Shown here piece by piece: positions 26,015 through 33,487 of a stretch of DNA of 64,000 bases; within the stretch, counting starts at the first letter, position 1, and each line of letters opens with the position of its first letter. Source of the DNA: Sphingobacteriales bacterium (GTDB taxonomy: Bacteria; Bacteroidota; Bacteroidia; Chitinophagales; UBA2359); contig JADKCK010000005.1 in NCBI GenBank assembly GCA_016718845.1, forward strand, positions 1 to 64,000, written 5' to 3'. Below the pieces are notes generated by a model, which saw nothing but the letters and a program-made list of their open reading frames with translations, did not search any database and had not been told where the DNA came from. The position numbers and the translations under genes were made by a program.

Positions 26015-27133
26015 TTAGTATGTTTTATTATTGGTTATTACTGATATGTTGTTGCTAATTAATAAATTTTGTTGCGAATAGGCAGCTAGTATGCTTAGTT
26101 TATACAATATTCTGGCTCCTACGTTAGCGTCCCATTCGTTGTCGTTGGCTGGTGCAACTTCGCACAAATCAAAACCAATAATTTTTCTACCCGATTCTAC
26201 TACTGTTTTAAGCAAATAAAATGCTTCGCTTATTTCAAAACCGCCTGCTACTGGCGTGCCTGTGTTGGAGCATAGTTTGGGGTCAAGCCCATCTATATCA
26301 AAACTAATATACACTTTTTGGGGCAATTGAGCTACCACATTATGGCAAAATTGGGCAAACGATTGTTGGCGAGTAATGTTTACGGTTTCTTTTATTTGTT
26401 GGTCGTAAAAAGCCACTATTCTGCCATTTGACTCTTGTTCTAGTGCTACCTCGGCGGCACACATATCGCGCACACCCACCGATACTAATTTTTCGACCTG
26501 TTTTATTTTCAGGGCGTTAAACATAATAGAGGCATGAGAGTAGGTAAAACCTTCGTAGGCATCGCGCAGGTCGGCGTGGGCATCTATTTGTAAAATACCA
26601 AATTTGCCTTCGTGTTCGGCTAATGCTTCCATTAAGCCTAAAGGCGAGCTGTGGTCGCCGCCCAAAATGCCTACTAACTTGCCATCTTGTAGGGCAGTTT
26701 TAGCTTGCCGCTTTACATAGTTCTTTAACTCGGAGCAAACATTGTTTACTTCTTTTATCAAAACTTGCATAGCATTATTTTCGGCTAAATTGCCACCACT
26801 TTCTAAAAACTCAATATAGGCTTCGGTACGACTGCGCAACTCGGTATTTTTATCTAACCACTTTTGGCTAATAGGTAGCATATACACGCCATATTGCCAA
26901 GCGTTGGGTACGTCAAAATCAAACAAATCGAGTTGTGGCGAGGCATCTAAGACCGCCTGAGGACCGTATGCAGTGCCTGCTTTGTACGATACCGTTACTT
27001 CCCAAGGTACTGGGATAATAATAACCTCCGAATCGTCGTACTCGAAGGGCAAACCAAACAAGTTACCATTGGTATTACCCACGCCATTGGGGTCAAAGTT
27101 AGCTATTTTTTGCTCTTTTGAGTAGTAAGTCAT
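26015..27133 (-). CDS. Ureohydrolase (arginase/agmatinase/formiminoglutamase family)
   Basis: The 372-aa product has all manganese-site motifs of the family: GGDHSSP, DAHADLRDAYEGFTYSHAS and SFDIDGLDPKLCSNTGTPV. N-terminal PVPWEVTVSYKAGTAYGPQAVL fits the agmatinase-like group of Bacteroidota. These cytoplasmic enzymes cleave a guanidino or formimino group, releasing urea or formamide. The exact substrate (agmatine, arginine or another guanidine) cannot be set from sequence. No polyamine or arginine-decarboxylase gene is adjacent. The start ATG is 27133. The 141-bp gap downstream to the serine-hydrolase-like gene has no obvious terminator, so the two could share a transcript. Confidence 0.87.
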   Translation of the reverse strand: MTYYSKEQKIANFDPNGVGNTNGNLFGLPFEYDDSEVIIIPVPWEVTVSYKAGTAYGPQAVLDASPQLDLFDFDVPNAWQYGVYMLPISQKWLDKNTELRSRTEAYIEFLESGGNLAENNAMQVLIKEVNNVCSELKNYVKRQAKTALQDGKLVGILGGDHSSPLGLMEALAEHEGKFGILQIDAHADLRDAYEGFTYSHASIMFNALKIKQVEKLVSVGVRDMCAAEVALEQESNGRIVAFYDQQIKETVNITRQQSFAQFCHNVVAQLPQKVYISFDIDGLDPKLCSNTGTPVAGGFEISEAFYLLKTVVESGRKIIGFDLCEVAPANDNEWDANVGARILYKLSILAAYSQQNLLISNNISVITNNKTY

Positions 27134-27402
27134 GCTTTTTTAAAAACTTTTTGGATGAAAATTTCATAATAAACAATGAAAAATAGAGAATTGTAATATT
27201 GCGTTCGGCTGCTTGCGTTGTTTGTACTTATGCAAATTATTGTGTATAGGTAGTTTGTAGGCAAAGTTGTTTTCATTATTTTAAAACAACTAATGCCTTA
27301 AAGTAGCTAAATAGCCCTAAACAAGCATTAAACGCTCAAAGTTAAGCCTTATTTCTTATCTGACCATGCAAAGGTAATAAAAAAGGCAAAGTACGGCAAT
27401 TT

Positions 27403-27434
27403 TTTGGAAAATTGCAAAAAAAATAGTACCTTTG
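27403..27434 (+). promoter_or_regulatory. Promoter of ccmE (TTTG / TACCTTTG)
   Basis: TTTG at 27403-27406 and TACCTTTG at 27427-27434 are 20 bp apart, a textbook Bacteroidota -33/-7 pair, and lie 39 bp before the ATG. The rest of the 339-bp gap (27134-27400) shows nothing recognisable. Confidence 0.8.
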
Positions 27435-27472
27435 CGCTGGATTTCGATACCTATTTTAAATCCGTACTTAAC

Positions 27473-27919
27473 ATGAAAAAAAGTTATTTAGTTGTGCTTG
27501 TACTTATTGGCGTATTGCTGGGTTATATCATCAGTACATCATCAAGTTACAGCACTTACGAGTCGTTTGCTACTGCACACTCTAATAGCGGTAAGCAGTT
27601 TCAGGTGGTGGGCAAATTGGTAAAAGATAAGCCCATGGAATACAAACCCGAAGTAGATGCCAATCGTTTTTCGTTTTATATGACCGACGAACAAGGCAAC
27701 GAACGAAAGGTGAATTATTTAGGCAGCCGCCCGCAAGATTTCGAGAAATCGGAACAAATTGTATTAACTGGCAAAATGGAAGGCGAAGAATTTACCGCCT
27801 CTAAAATTTTGCTCAAATGCCCCTCGAAATACATTGCCAACGAGGTGGATGCCAATGGTTTTTACGATGCTGCCAAATCTAAACCAACAACTGCACCCGC
27901 CTCAACAACAGCACCTTAA
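27473..27919 (+). CDS. ccmE: Cytochrome c maturation haem chaperone CcmE, CxxxY type
   Basis: The 148-aa product has one N-terminal membrane anchor (residues 4-21) and an OB-fold periplasmic domain: FQVVGKLVKDKP, FYMTDEQGNERKVNYLG, VLTGKMEGEEFTASKILLKC. CcmE carries haem to apocytochromes in the System I pathway. The haem-binding motif is normally H-x-x-x-Y. Here it is CPSKY, with Cys116 and Tyr120. A C-x-x-x-Y form is known from some CcmE proteins of sulfate reducers and archaea (the System I* variant), so cysteine-linked haem is plausible. The tail is Pro/Thr/Ala-rich. No other ccm gene lies in the window. ATG 27473 is the start; the earlier in-frame TTG overlaps the promoter. Confidence 0.82.
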   Translation: MKKSYLVVLVLIGVLLGYIISTSSSYSTYESFATAHSNSGKQFQVVGKLVKDKPMEYKPEVDANRFSFYMTDEQGNERKVNYLGSRPQDFEKSEQIVLTGKMEGEEFTASKILLKCPSKYIANEVDANGFYDAAKSKPTTAPASTTAP

Positions 27920-27972
27920 ACACCAATTTAATGTGCTATTACCCATTGTAACATAACATCAATTAGCTATCA

Positions 27973-28016
27973 AAACAGTTTTACTGCCTTAATATGGGGT
28001 GGTAAGGCTGTTTTTT
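27973..28016 (+). terminator. Hairpin terminator after ccmE
   Basis: AAACAG..TGCCTTA pairs with TAAGGC.TGTTT around ATATGGGGTGG, followed by a T run. It lies 54 bp after the ccmE stop. Confidence 0.8.
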
Positions 28017-28062
28017 GTTATAAAAAAATATGTCAAAATGTTAGAAATTAATGCTAAACACT

Positions 28063-28070
28063 TATCTTTG
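28063..28070 (+). promoter_or_regulatory. -7 box (TATCTTTG) before the first DUF3857 gene
   Basis: TATCTTTG matches TAnnTTTG and lies 100 bp before the ATG at 28171. Confidence 0.6.
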
Positions 28071-28170
28071 CGCAACAATTACTGTAATTAGTCCGTTAAT
28101 TACCCCAAAATAAATGTTTATGGCAGCTAAAGCAGTTACGGGCTAGATTTAAAATAAATACTTTTAAAAC

Positions 28171-30117
28171 ATGAAGACTTTTGTATCCTCTCTATGGGCT
28201 ATTTTTTTCACCTTTACCGCATTTGCCCAACCCCAAAGCCATCATTTGGGCGAGATAGAACCCGAATACCTAAAAATGACCACCTACGATGCCGACCCTA
28301 CCGCATCGGCACTTGTTTTGATGAGCCGAGGCGAGGTAACATTTAGCGACGAAGGCATTGTGCTAATGGTACACAAACGCATTAAGGTGCTGAACAAAGA
28401 CGGATTATCGTTTGCCAACCTCATTATTCCGTATTATGCCGACGAAAAACTAGAACATATTGATAAACTAAAAGCCCGCTCGTATAAATTAGATGCCGAG
28501 GGTAAAGTAGTAGAAAGTAAATTTGACAATAAAAACTTGCTAGACGAAGATATTGACGGATACTTTCGCCAAAAAAAAGCATTTATACCCAATGTGGTAG
28601 AAGGTAGCGTAATTGAGTATACCTACGAACTTACATCGCAGCGATACGGAGCTGTTCATGGATGGTATTTTCAGCAATCAGAGCCCGTTTTGTGGAGCGA
28701 ATACAGTATTTGCATACCATCGGTGATAAAGGCAATTACGCTGCAACAGGGCACACATGAGGTAATCGAAAAAACCGAAAGCTGTTTTAATGCCGCAACA
28801 GCAGGTGTTGGTTATCACTGGATAGCCCAAAACCTACCCGCTATGCGCCCCGAGTCTTATGTGAACAATATCGAAGATTATATGAGCCGCATATTAGTGC
28901 GTATCCAAACCATTCGTTTTCCGGGACAAGTGCCTATTATTATAATGGGCGACTGGCAAAAAACATCAACCGACTTATTGCAATCGCAATATTTTGGCGA
29001 AAAACTATCATTATTAATTAGCCCCGAACTGCACCAAATTGTTAATACCTTAACAGCTAATGCCACCGACCCCAAAGCCAAAATGAAAGCTATTTACAAT
29101 TATGTGCATACCCAAATGGCTTGGAACGGCGACGAGGGTATTTACCCAACTATGCGCCAATCGCTTAAAAAAGCACACGATTTGCACAAAGGTAATGCCG
29201 CCGATATTAACCTATTGCTTACCTATATGCTGCGAGCCGCCGACATAGAAGCCGACCCCGCATTGGCAAGTACCCTAAATAATGGGGCACCTGTACCCGC
29301 TTATCCGTCTAGTACGCAGTTTAACCAAGTGTTAAGCTACGTGCATATTGGCAACGAAGAGTATTTGCTTGATGCCACCGAGCCAATGACACCTTATACT
29401 TTGCTTGCCCAAAAAAACCTAAATCAACAAGTGTTTATTCTGGACAAAAAAAATCCAAGATGGATGCCCATAAAAGCACCCAAAGTAAGCAAAAATGTTA
29501 CCCTTATCGAAGCCAGTGTGCTGCCCAACAAACAACTGAAAATGAACGTGCAAAAATCGGAAACTAACTACCAAGCTGTAAATGTGCGCGAAACAGTTGC
29601 CGAATTGAAAGAACAAAGCGCTGTGAAAGAAATGCTAGAAGGTGCAGCTTTTCCAATTACCATCGACTCGTTTGGTTTTACTAATTTAACCGAAAATTTG
29701 GAAGATGCCGTAAAACTAAAAATAAAATGTAGCACCGAACTGCCCGAAAGCGGCGATTTTATCACCATTGGATACAACCTTAACCACCCCTTTGCACAAA
29801 ACCCATTTAAAGCCAGCGAGCGCTTTTATCCAATAGATTTTATTTACCCCAGCGAGTTTACTTACAATTTTATACTAAATTTGCCTGCCAATAGTAAAGT
29901 AGAAACCATACCGGCACCTCTAAAATTAAGTTTTAGTGGAGATAACGCCCTATTGTTTAATTTTACGACAGAGCAAACCACCGACGGAAAAATACAAATT
30001 AATACTAAGCTAAATATTAACCGTACTTTGCTAATGCCCGAAGAATACGCCGATTTGCGCCTATTTTTTGATAAAGTAGCCGAAAAAATGAACGAACTTA
30101 TTGTGCTTAAACAATAA
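28171..30117 (+). CDS. DUF3857 / transglutaminase-like exported protein, catalytic residues lost
   Basis: The 648-aa product has a signal peptide (ending TAFAQP), a DUF3857 domain (about 45-240, IEYTYELTSQRYGAVHGWYFQQSEPV), a transglutaminase-like domain (about 285-400) and a C-terminal beta-rich domain. In active relatives the core reads G-(N/D)-C. Here it is KGNAADINLLL, with Ala343 in place of the nucleophilic Cys. The following His position is also changed (TQFNQVLSYV instead of FNHV). The Asp-type strand LLDATEP is kept. The protein is therefore probably not a transglutaminase or peptidase. Similar inactive members appear common in Bacteroidota, as far as I recall. It has its own promoter and precedes an active-looking paralogue. 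Confidence 0.85.
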   Translation: MKTFVSSLWAIFFTFTAFAQPQSHHLGEIEPEYLKMTTYDADPTASALVLMSRGEVTFSDEGIVLMVHKRIKVLNKDGLSFANLIIPYYADEKLEHIDKLKARSYKLDAEGKVVESKFDNKNLLDEDIDGYFRQKKAFIPNVVEGSVIEYTYELTSQRYGAVHGWYFQQSEPVLWSEYSICIPSVIKAITLQQGTHEVIEKTESCFNAATAGVGYHWIAQNLPAMRPESYVNNIEDYMSRILVRIQTIRFPGQVPIIIMGDWQKTSTDLLQSQYFGEKLSLLISPELHQIVNTLTANATDPKAKMKAIYNYVHTQMAWNGDEGIYPTMRQSLKKAHDLHKGNAADINLLLTYMLRAADIEADPALASTLNNGAPVPAYPSSTQFNQVLSYVHIGNEEYLLDATEPMTPYTLLAQKNLNQQVFILDKKNPRWMPIKAPKVSKNVTLIEASVLPNKQLKMNVQKSETNYQAVNVRETVAELKEQSAVKEMLEGAAFPITIDSFGFTNLTENLEDAVKLKIKCSTELPESGDFITIGYNLNHPFAQNPFKASERFYPIDFIYPSEFTYNFILNLPANSKVETIPAPLKLSFSGDNALLFNFTTEQTTDGKIQINTKLNINRTLLMPEEYADLRLFFDKVAEKMNELIVLKQ

Positions 30118-30191
30118 TAAGTGTTTATTTTTTATTTAAAGTATATTATTTGATGATTTTTTGTGCCTTGGTCCCATTTTGTTTTGAGTGC

Positions 30192-30312
30192 TTATAGGAA
30201 TTGGCGTTAAAAAATGGAAAGCAAATCACACCCCCAGAAAAAAAACAAGATTTGGCGGCAGTCAAGCGGAATGTGCCCAAGCAAGCTATTTGGTTACTTT
30301 GTCAGAAAGTAA
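30192..30312. repeat. Diverged copy of the dispersed element plus hairpin
   Basis: CACCCCCAGAAAA (30229 on) and GTCAAGCGGAATGTGCCC (30260 on) resemble the right half of copies A-D. TATAGGAATTGGCGTTAA at 30194-30211 also occurs at 52305-52322. GTTACTTT/AAAGTAAC at 30293-30312 forms an 8-bp hairpin around GTCAG. The element fills the 243-bp gap between the two DUF3857 genes. Confidence 0.5.
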
Positions 30313-30360
30313 CAACTATAATAAAAACCAAATTCTTCTTTATTTAACCTTAAAATAGTT

Positions 30361-32265
30361 ATGAAAAAAATATTTTTATTTATTGCTTTAGTAAGCATCA
30401 AGTTGTCTTTATTTGCCATAGATGCACCCAAATACCCAGTTAACCAAATACCAGAAGCATTATTAAAAGATGCCGATGCCATAGTGCGCAACTATCAATA
30501 TGTTTGCCAAATTATTAACGCCGAACAGCACAATATAAACATAGAAAATGCCACTACTATACTCAACGAAAATGGCAACAAACAGGGCTTTTTTTATGAA
30601 ATGCACGATAGGTTCCGAAAAATTGACAACCTACAAGGAGCTATATACGATGCCAACGGTAAACTAATACGCAAACTAAAAAAAACAGAGTTTGAAGAAC
30701 GGTCGTTAAACCCCGATGATGGCACATCGGACAGTTATAGGGTTTGGGCTACACCTATGTATGGTTCGTATCCGTACACTGTAGTGTATACCTATACTGT
30801 TTCTAACAAAAATCCTTTATGGTATCCTGCATTTATGCCGCAGCGACACCTACGCACAGCCGTACAAACGGCACAGCTTAAGGTGGTAGCACCTAACAAA
30901 AATGGTTTTCGATACAAAACAATTAATACTGCCATAGAGCCACAAATAGAGAAAAACAAGGAAGAGCAAGTTTTTGTTTGGACATTTACCAACTTGCCCG
31001 CCATTTTAGCAGAACCTTGGGCTAACAACAACGATTATTTTCCGACTATATTAACCGCCCCAAACTTAATTGATTTTGAAGATTACAAGGGTAGTTTGGC
31101 ATCGTGGAAAGACTTTGGTTTGTTTTTTTATCACCTAAACGAAAACCGCCTCGATTTACCCGATGCTACTACATCTGCCATAAAAAACTTAGTTGCCAAC
31201 ACCAACACCATTGCCGAAAAAGTGCAATTGGTGTACAATTATATGCAAGATAAAACCCGTTATATTAGCATACAATTGGGCATTGGCGGATGGCAATGTT
31301 TTGCTGCCGATAATGTAGATAAAAATGGCTATGGCGATTGCAAAGCATTAAGTAACTATACCAAAGCTTTACTAAAAGCCGCCGATGTAGATGCTAGTGT
31401 GGTACTTATAAACGCTGAAAGCGACCCTACTATGTTTCCGGATTTTGTGAGTAACCAATTTAACCACGTTGTTTTGTGTGTACCTAATAATGCCGATACA
31501 ATATGGTTGGAATGCACTAGCCAAATAGCACCCTTTAATTTTATGGGCGATTTTACAAACAACAGATACGCCCTTTTAGTAAAACCTACAGGTGGCGAAT
31601 TAGTGCGCACGCCTACTCCTAAATTAAACGATAATGTAACCACAACTACCACAACCGTACAACTACCTACCGAAGGGGTAACTTTAACCGTTGAATCGGA
31701 AATAGTTTTGCAGGGAGAACTCGCTTACGAACTAATACAAATGCATAAATTTTCGGATAGAAAAGAACAAGAAAAATGGGTGCAGCGGCTGATAAACCCC
31801 AGCGATAGCCGAATAGAAACCTTTACCATTAAACCGCCCGAAAACAGAAATAACTTAAACGGTTTGATAAAAACAAAAAGTACCCTTGGCAGGGGCGTAA
31901 CACGTGCTGGCAAACGCTTGTTTGTAACACCAGGTGTGTTTTCGGTGATTGTTGAAATACCCGAAGCCGCACCTAACCGTAAAACATCGGTGGTTATTAG
32001 TCAACCCGGATTGTATGTCGACACCGTACAGATTGTTATACCGGCAGGTTACAGCATCGAAAAATTACCCGAAACAGTAAAAATTGAGTCGGTATTTGGG
32101 CAATATAATAGCACTTACAAAGCTAATGGAAAATATTTGCAGTGTATTTATAGCTTGCAAATAAATGCTACTCAACAACCATCAAGTACGTACAGCAATT
32201 TTCGGCAGTTTTTAACCGATATACGAAAAGCCAACAACAAACAAATTAGCTTGCTTGAACAGTAA
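30361..32265 (+). CDS. DUF3857 / transglutaminase-like exported protein, active-site Cys present
   Basis: The 634-aa paralogue of the preceding gene has a signal peptide (residues 1-19), a DUF3857 domain (VVYTYTVSNKNPLWYPAFMPQRHL) and a transglutaminase-like domain. The active-site residues are kept: Cys327 in GYGDCKALSNYTKALL, His in NQFNHVVLCV, and the acidic strand WLECTSQ. It continues with a C-terminal beta domain. Periplasmic or outer-membrane-facing location is likely. The biochemical activity of DUF3857-Tgl proteins is not established. The pairing of one complete and one Cys-less copy suggests an active subunit plus a partner, by inference. A di-haem peroxidase follows 34 bp downstream and may share the transcript. 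Confidence 0.87.
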   Translation: MKKIFLFIALVSIKLSLFAIDAPKYPVNQIPEALLKDADAIVRNYQYVCQIINAEQHNINIENATTILNENGNKQGFFYEMHDRFRKIDNLQGAIYDANGKLIRKLKKTEFEERSLNPDDGTSDSYRVWATPMYGSYPYTVVYTYTVSNKNPLWYPAFMPQRHLRTAVQTAQLKVVAPNKNGFRYKTINTAIEPQIEKNKEEQVFVWTFTNLPAILAEPWANNNDYFPTILTAPNLIDFEDYKGSLASWKDFGLFFYHLNENRLDLPDATTSAIKNLVANTNTIAEKVQLVYNYMQDKTRYISIQLGIGGWQCFAADNVDKNGYGDCKALSNYTKALLKAADVDASVVLINAESDPTMFPDFVSNQFNHVVLCVPNNADTIWLECTSQIAPFNFMGDFTNNRYALLVKPTGGELVRTPTPKLNDNVTTTTTTVQLPTEGVTLTVESEIVLQGELAYELIQMHKFSDRKEQEKWVQRLINPSDSRIETFTIKPPENRNNLNGLIKTKSTLGRGVTRAGKRLFVTPGVFSVIVEIPEAAPNRKTSVVISQPGLYVDTVQIVIPAGYSIEKLPETVKIESVFGQYNSTYKANGKYLQCIYSLQINATQQPSSTYSNFRQFLTDIRKANNKQISLLEQ

Positions 32266-32299
32266 CAAATGCTTTAAGTTGATTAATCCCAACCTTAAT

Positions 32300-33295
32300 G
32301 TGAAAACTAATATTATTTATCTAACCCTTTTTCTTTTTTGTGTATTAAGCAGTTGCCACAAAGAGGAGCCAGTTGTTGAAAACGATGATACCTACATACA
32401 ACAACTGCCAGCAGGTTTTGAACCCATGATAATACCCGACAGCAACCAACTAACCAAAAGTCGTGTAGCATTGGGCAAACGTTTATTTAACGATGTGGCA
32501 TTGTCGCGCACCAACGAGGTGTCTTGTGCATCGTGCCACAAACAAAACCTTGCCTTTGCCGACTCGGTGGCGTTTAGCCCTGGCGTAGAGGGTAGGGGAG
32601 GGGTGCGAAATGCGCCCACGCTGTTTAATGTGGGCTATTTAGACAGGCTGTTGAGCGAAGGCGGCGTGCCTACCTTAGAGATGCAAGTGCTAGTGCCAAT
32701 ACAAGAACACAACGAGTTTGATTTTAATGTTTTGGAGCTAGCCGAGCGCTTAGAAACCGACCCAACTTATGTAGAGATGAGCCAAAAGGCATACAAACGC
32801 ATCATTGACCCTTATGTAATTACCCGCGCTTTGGCAGCTTTTCAACGTACTTTAATAAGCGGCAACTCGCCCTACGACCAATACGCTTATCAAAACAACA
32901 CAAATGCCCTTACTGCATCGCAAAAAGAAGGCTTGGCATTGTTTATGAGCGATAGTTTGGCATGTAGCAGTTGCCATGCTGGTTTTTTGTTTACCAATAA
33001 AGGCTTCGAAAACAATGGTTTGTACGAGGTTTACCCCGACTCGGGGCGCATACGGCTAACCCTAAACCCCGCCGACCGAGGCAAATTTAAAGTGCCAACG
33101 CTGCGCAATATTGCCAAAACAGCCCCGTATATGCACGATGGTAGCCGCCCAAATTTAGAGGCTGTTATTAACCATTATGCTTCGGGTGGGGCTAATCACC
33201 CAAACAAAAATACGCTGATAAAGGGTTTTGTATTAACCGAAACACAAAAAGCCAATTTAAAAGCTTTTTTGCAATCGCTGACAGAAAGTGATTGA
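32300..33295 (+). CDS. Di-haem cytochrome c peroxidase (MauG/CCP family) lipoprotein
   Basis: The product is about 331 aa from GTG 32300, with a lipobox-type signal (FLFCVLSSC, Cys19). Two haem-binding motifs are present: CASCH in SCASCHKQNLAFAD and CSSCH in ACSSCHAGFLFTNKGFENNG. A distal Met-type region PYMHDGSRPNLEAV and KVPTLRNIAKTAPY match bacterial cytochrome c peroxidases. It would reduce hydrogen peroxide, or modify a protein like MauG, in the periplasm. c-type haem attachment fits the presence of ccmE nearby. The longer frame from TTG 32255 overlaps the previous gene and is rejected, since GTG 32300 gives a standard signal peptide. Confidence 0.9.
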   Translation: MKTNIIYLTLFLFCVLSSCHKEEPVVENDDTYIQQLPAGFEPMIIPDSNQLTKSRVALGKRLFNDVALSRTNEVSCASCHKQNLAFADSVAFSPGVEGRGGVRNAPTLFNVGYLDRLLSEGGVPTLEMQVLVPIQEHNEFDFNVLELAERLETDPTYVEMSQKAYKRIIDPYVITRALAAFQRTLISGNSPYDQYAYQNNTNALTASQKEGLALFMSDSLACSSCHAGFLFTNKGFENNGLYEVYPDSGRIRLTLNPADRGKFKVPTLRNIAKTAPYMHDGSRPNLEAVINHYASGGANHPNKNTLIKGFVLTETQKANLKAFLQSLTESD

Positions 33296-33330
33296 GGATT
33301 GTGTAAAGACATGATAATCATCAACGAAAA

Positions 33331-33425
33331 ATAAGTTTGTTAATGAGAGATAAGTTTATTAACAAGAAATAAGTTTATTGATGAGGAATAAGTTTATCAA
33401 CGAGAAATAAGTTTATCAACTGAAA
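33331..33425. repeat. Five degenerate 19-bp tandem repeats
   Basis: Units start with ATAAGTTT at 33331, 33350, 33369, 33388 and 33407 (for example ATAAGTTTATTAACAAGAA). They differ at a few positions. The block lies between the peroxidase stop and the shared terminator. Confidence 0.85.
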
Positions 33426-33444
33426 TTTCGTTTAGTGGTATAAA

Positions 33445-33480
33445 AAAAGAGGCAAACGGTACAATCCGTTTGCCTCTTTT
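33445..33480. terminator. Bidirectional terminator between peroxidase and NYN-CSD-LRR genes
   Basis: AAAAGAGGCAAACGG pairs with CCGTTTGCCTCTTTT. It lies 8 bp beyond the stop of the minus-strand NYN gene and 150 bp after the peroxidase stop. Confidence 0.92.
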
Positions 33481-33487
33481 GTGTGTA

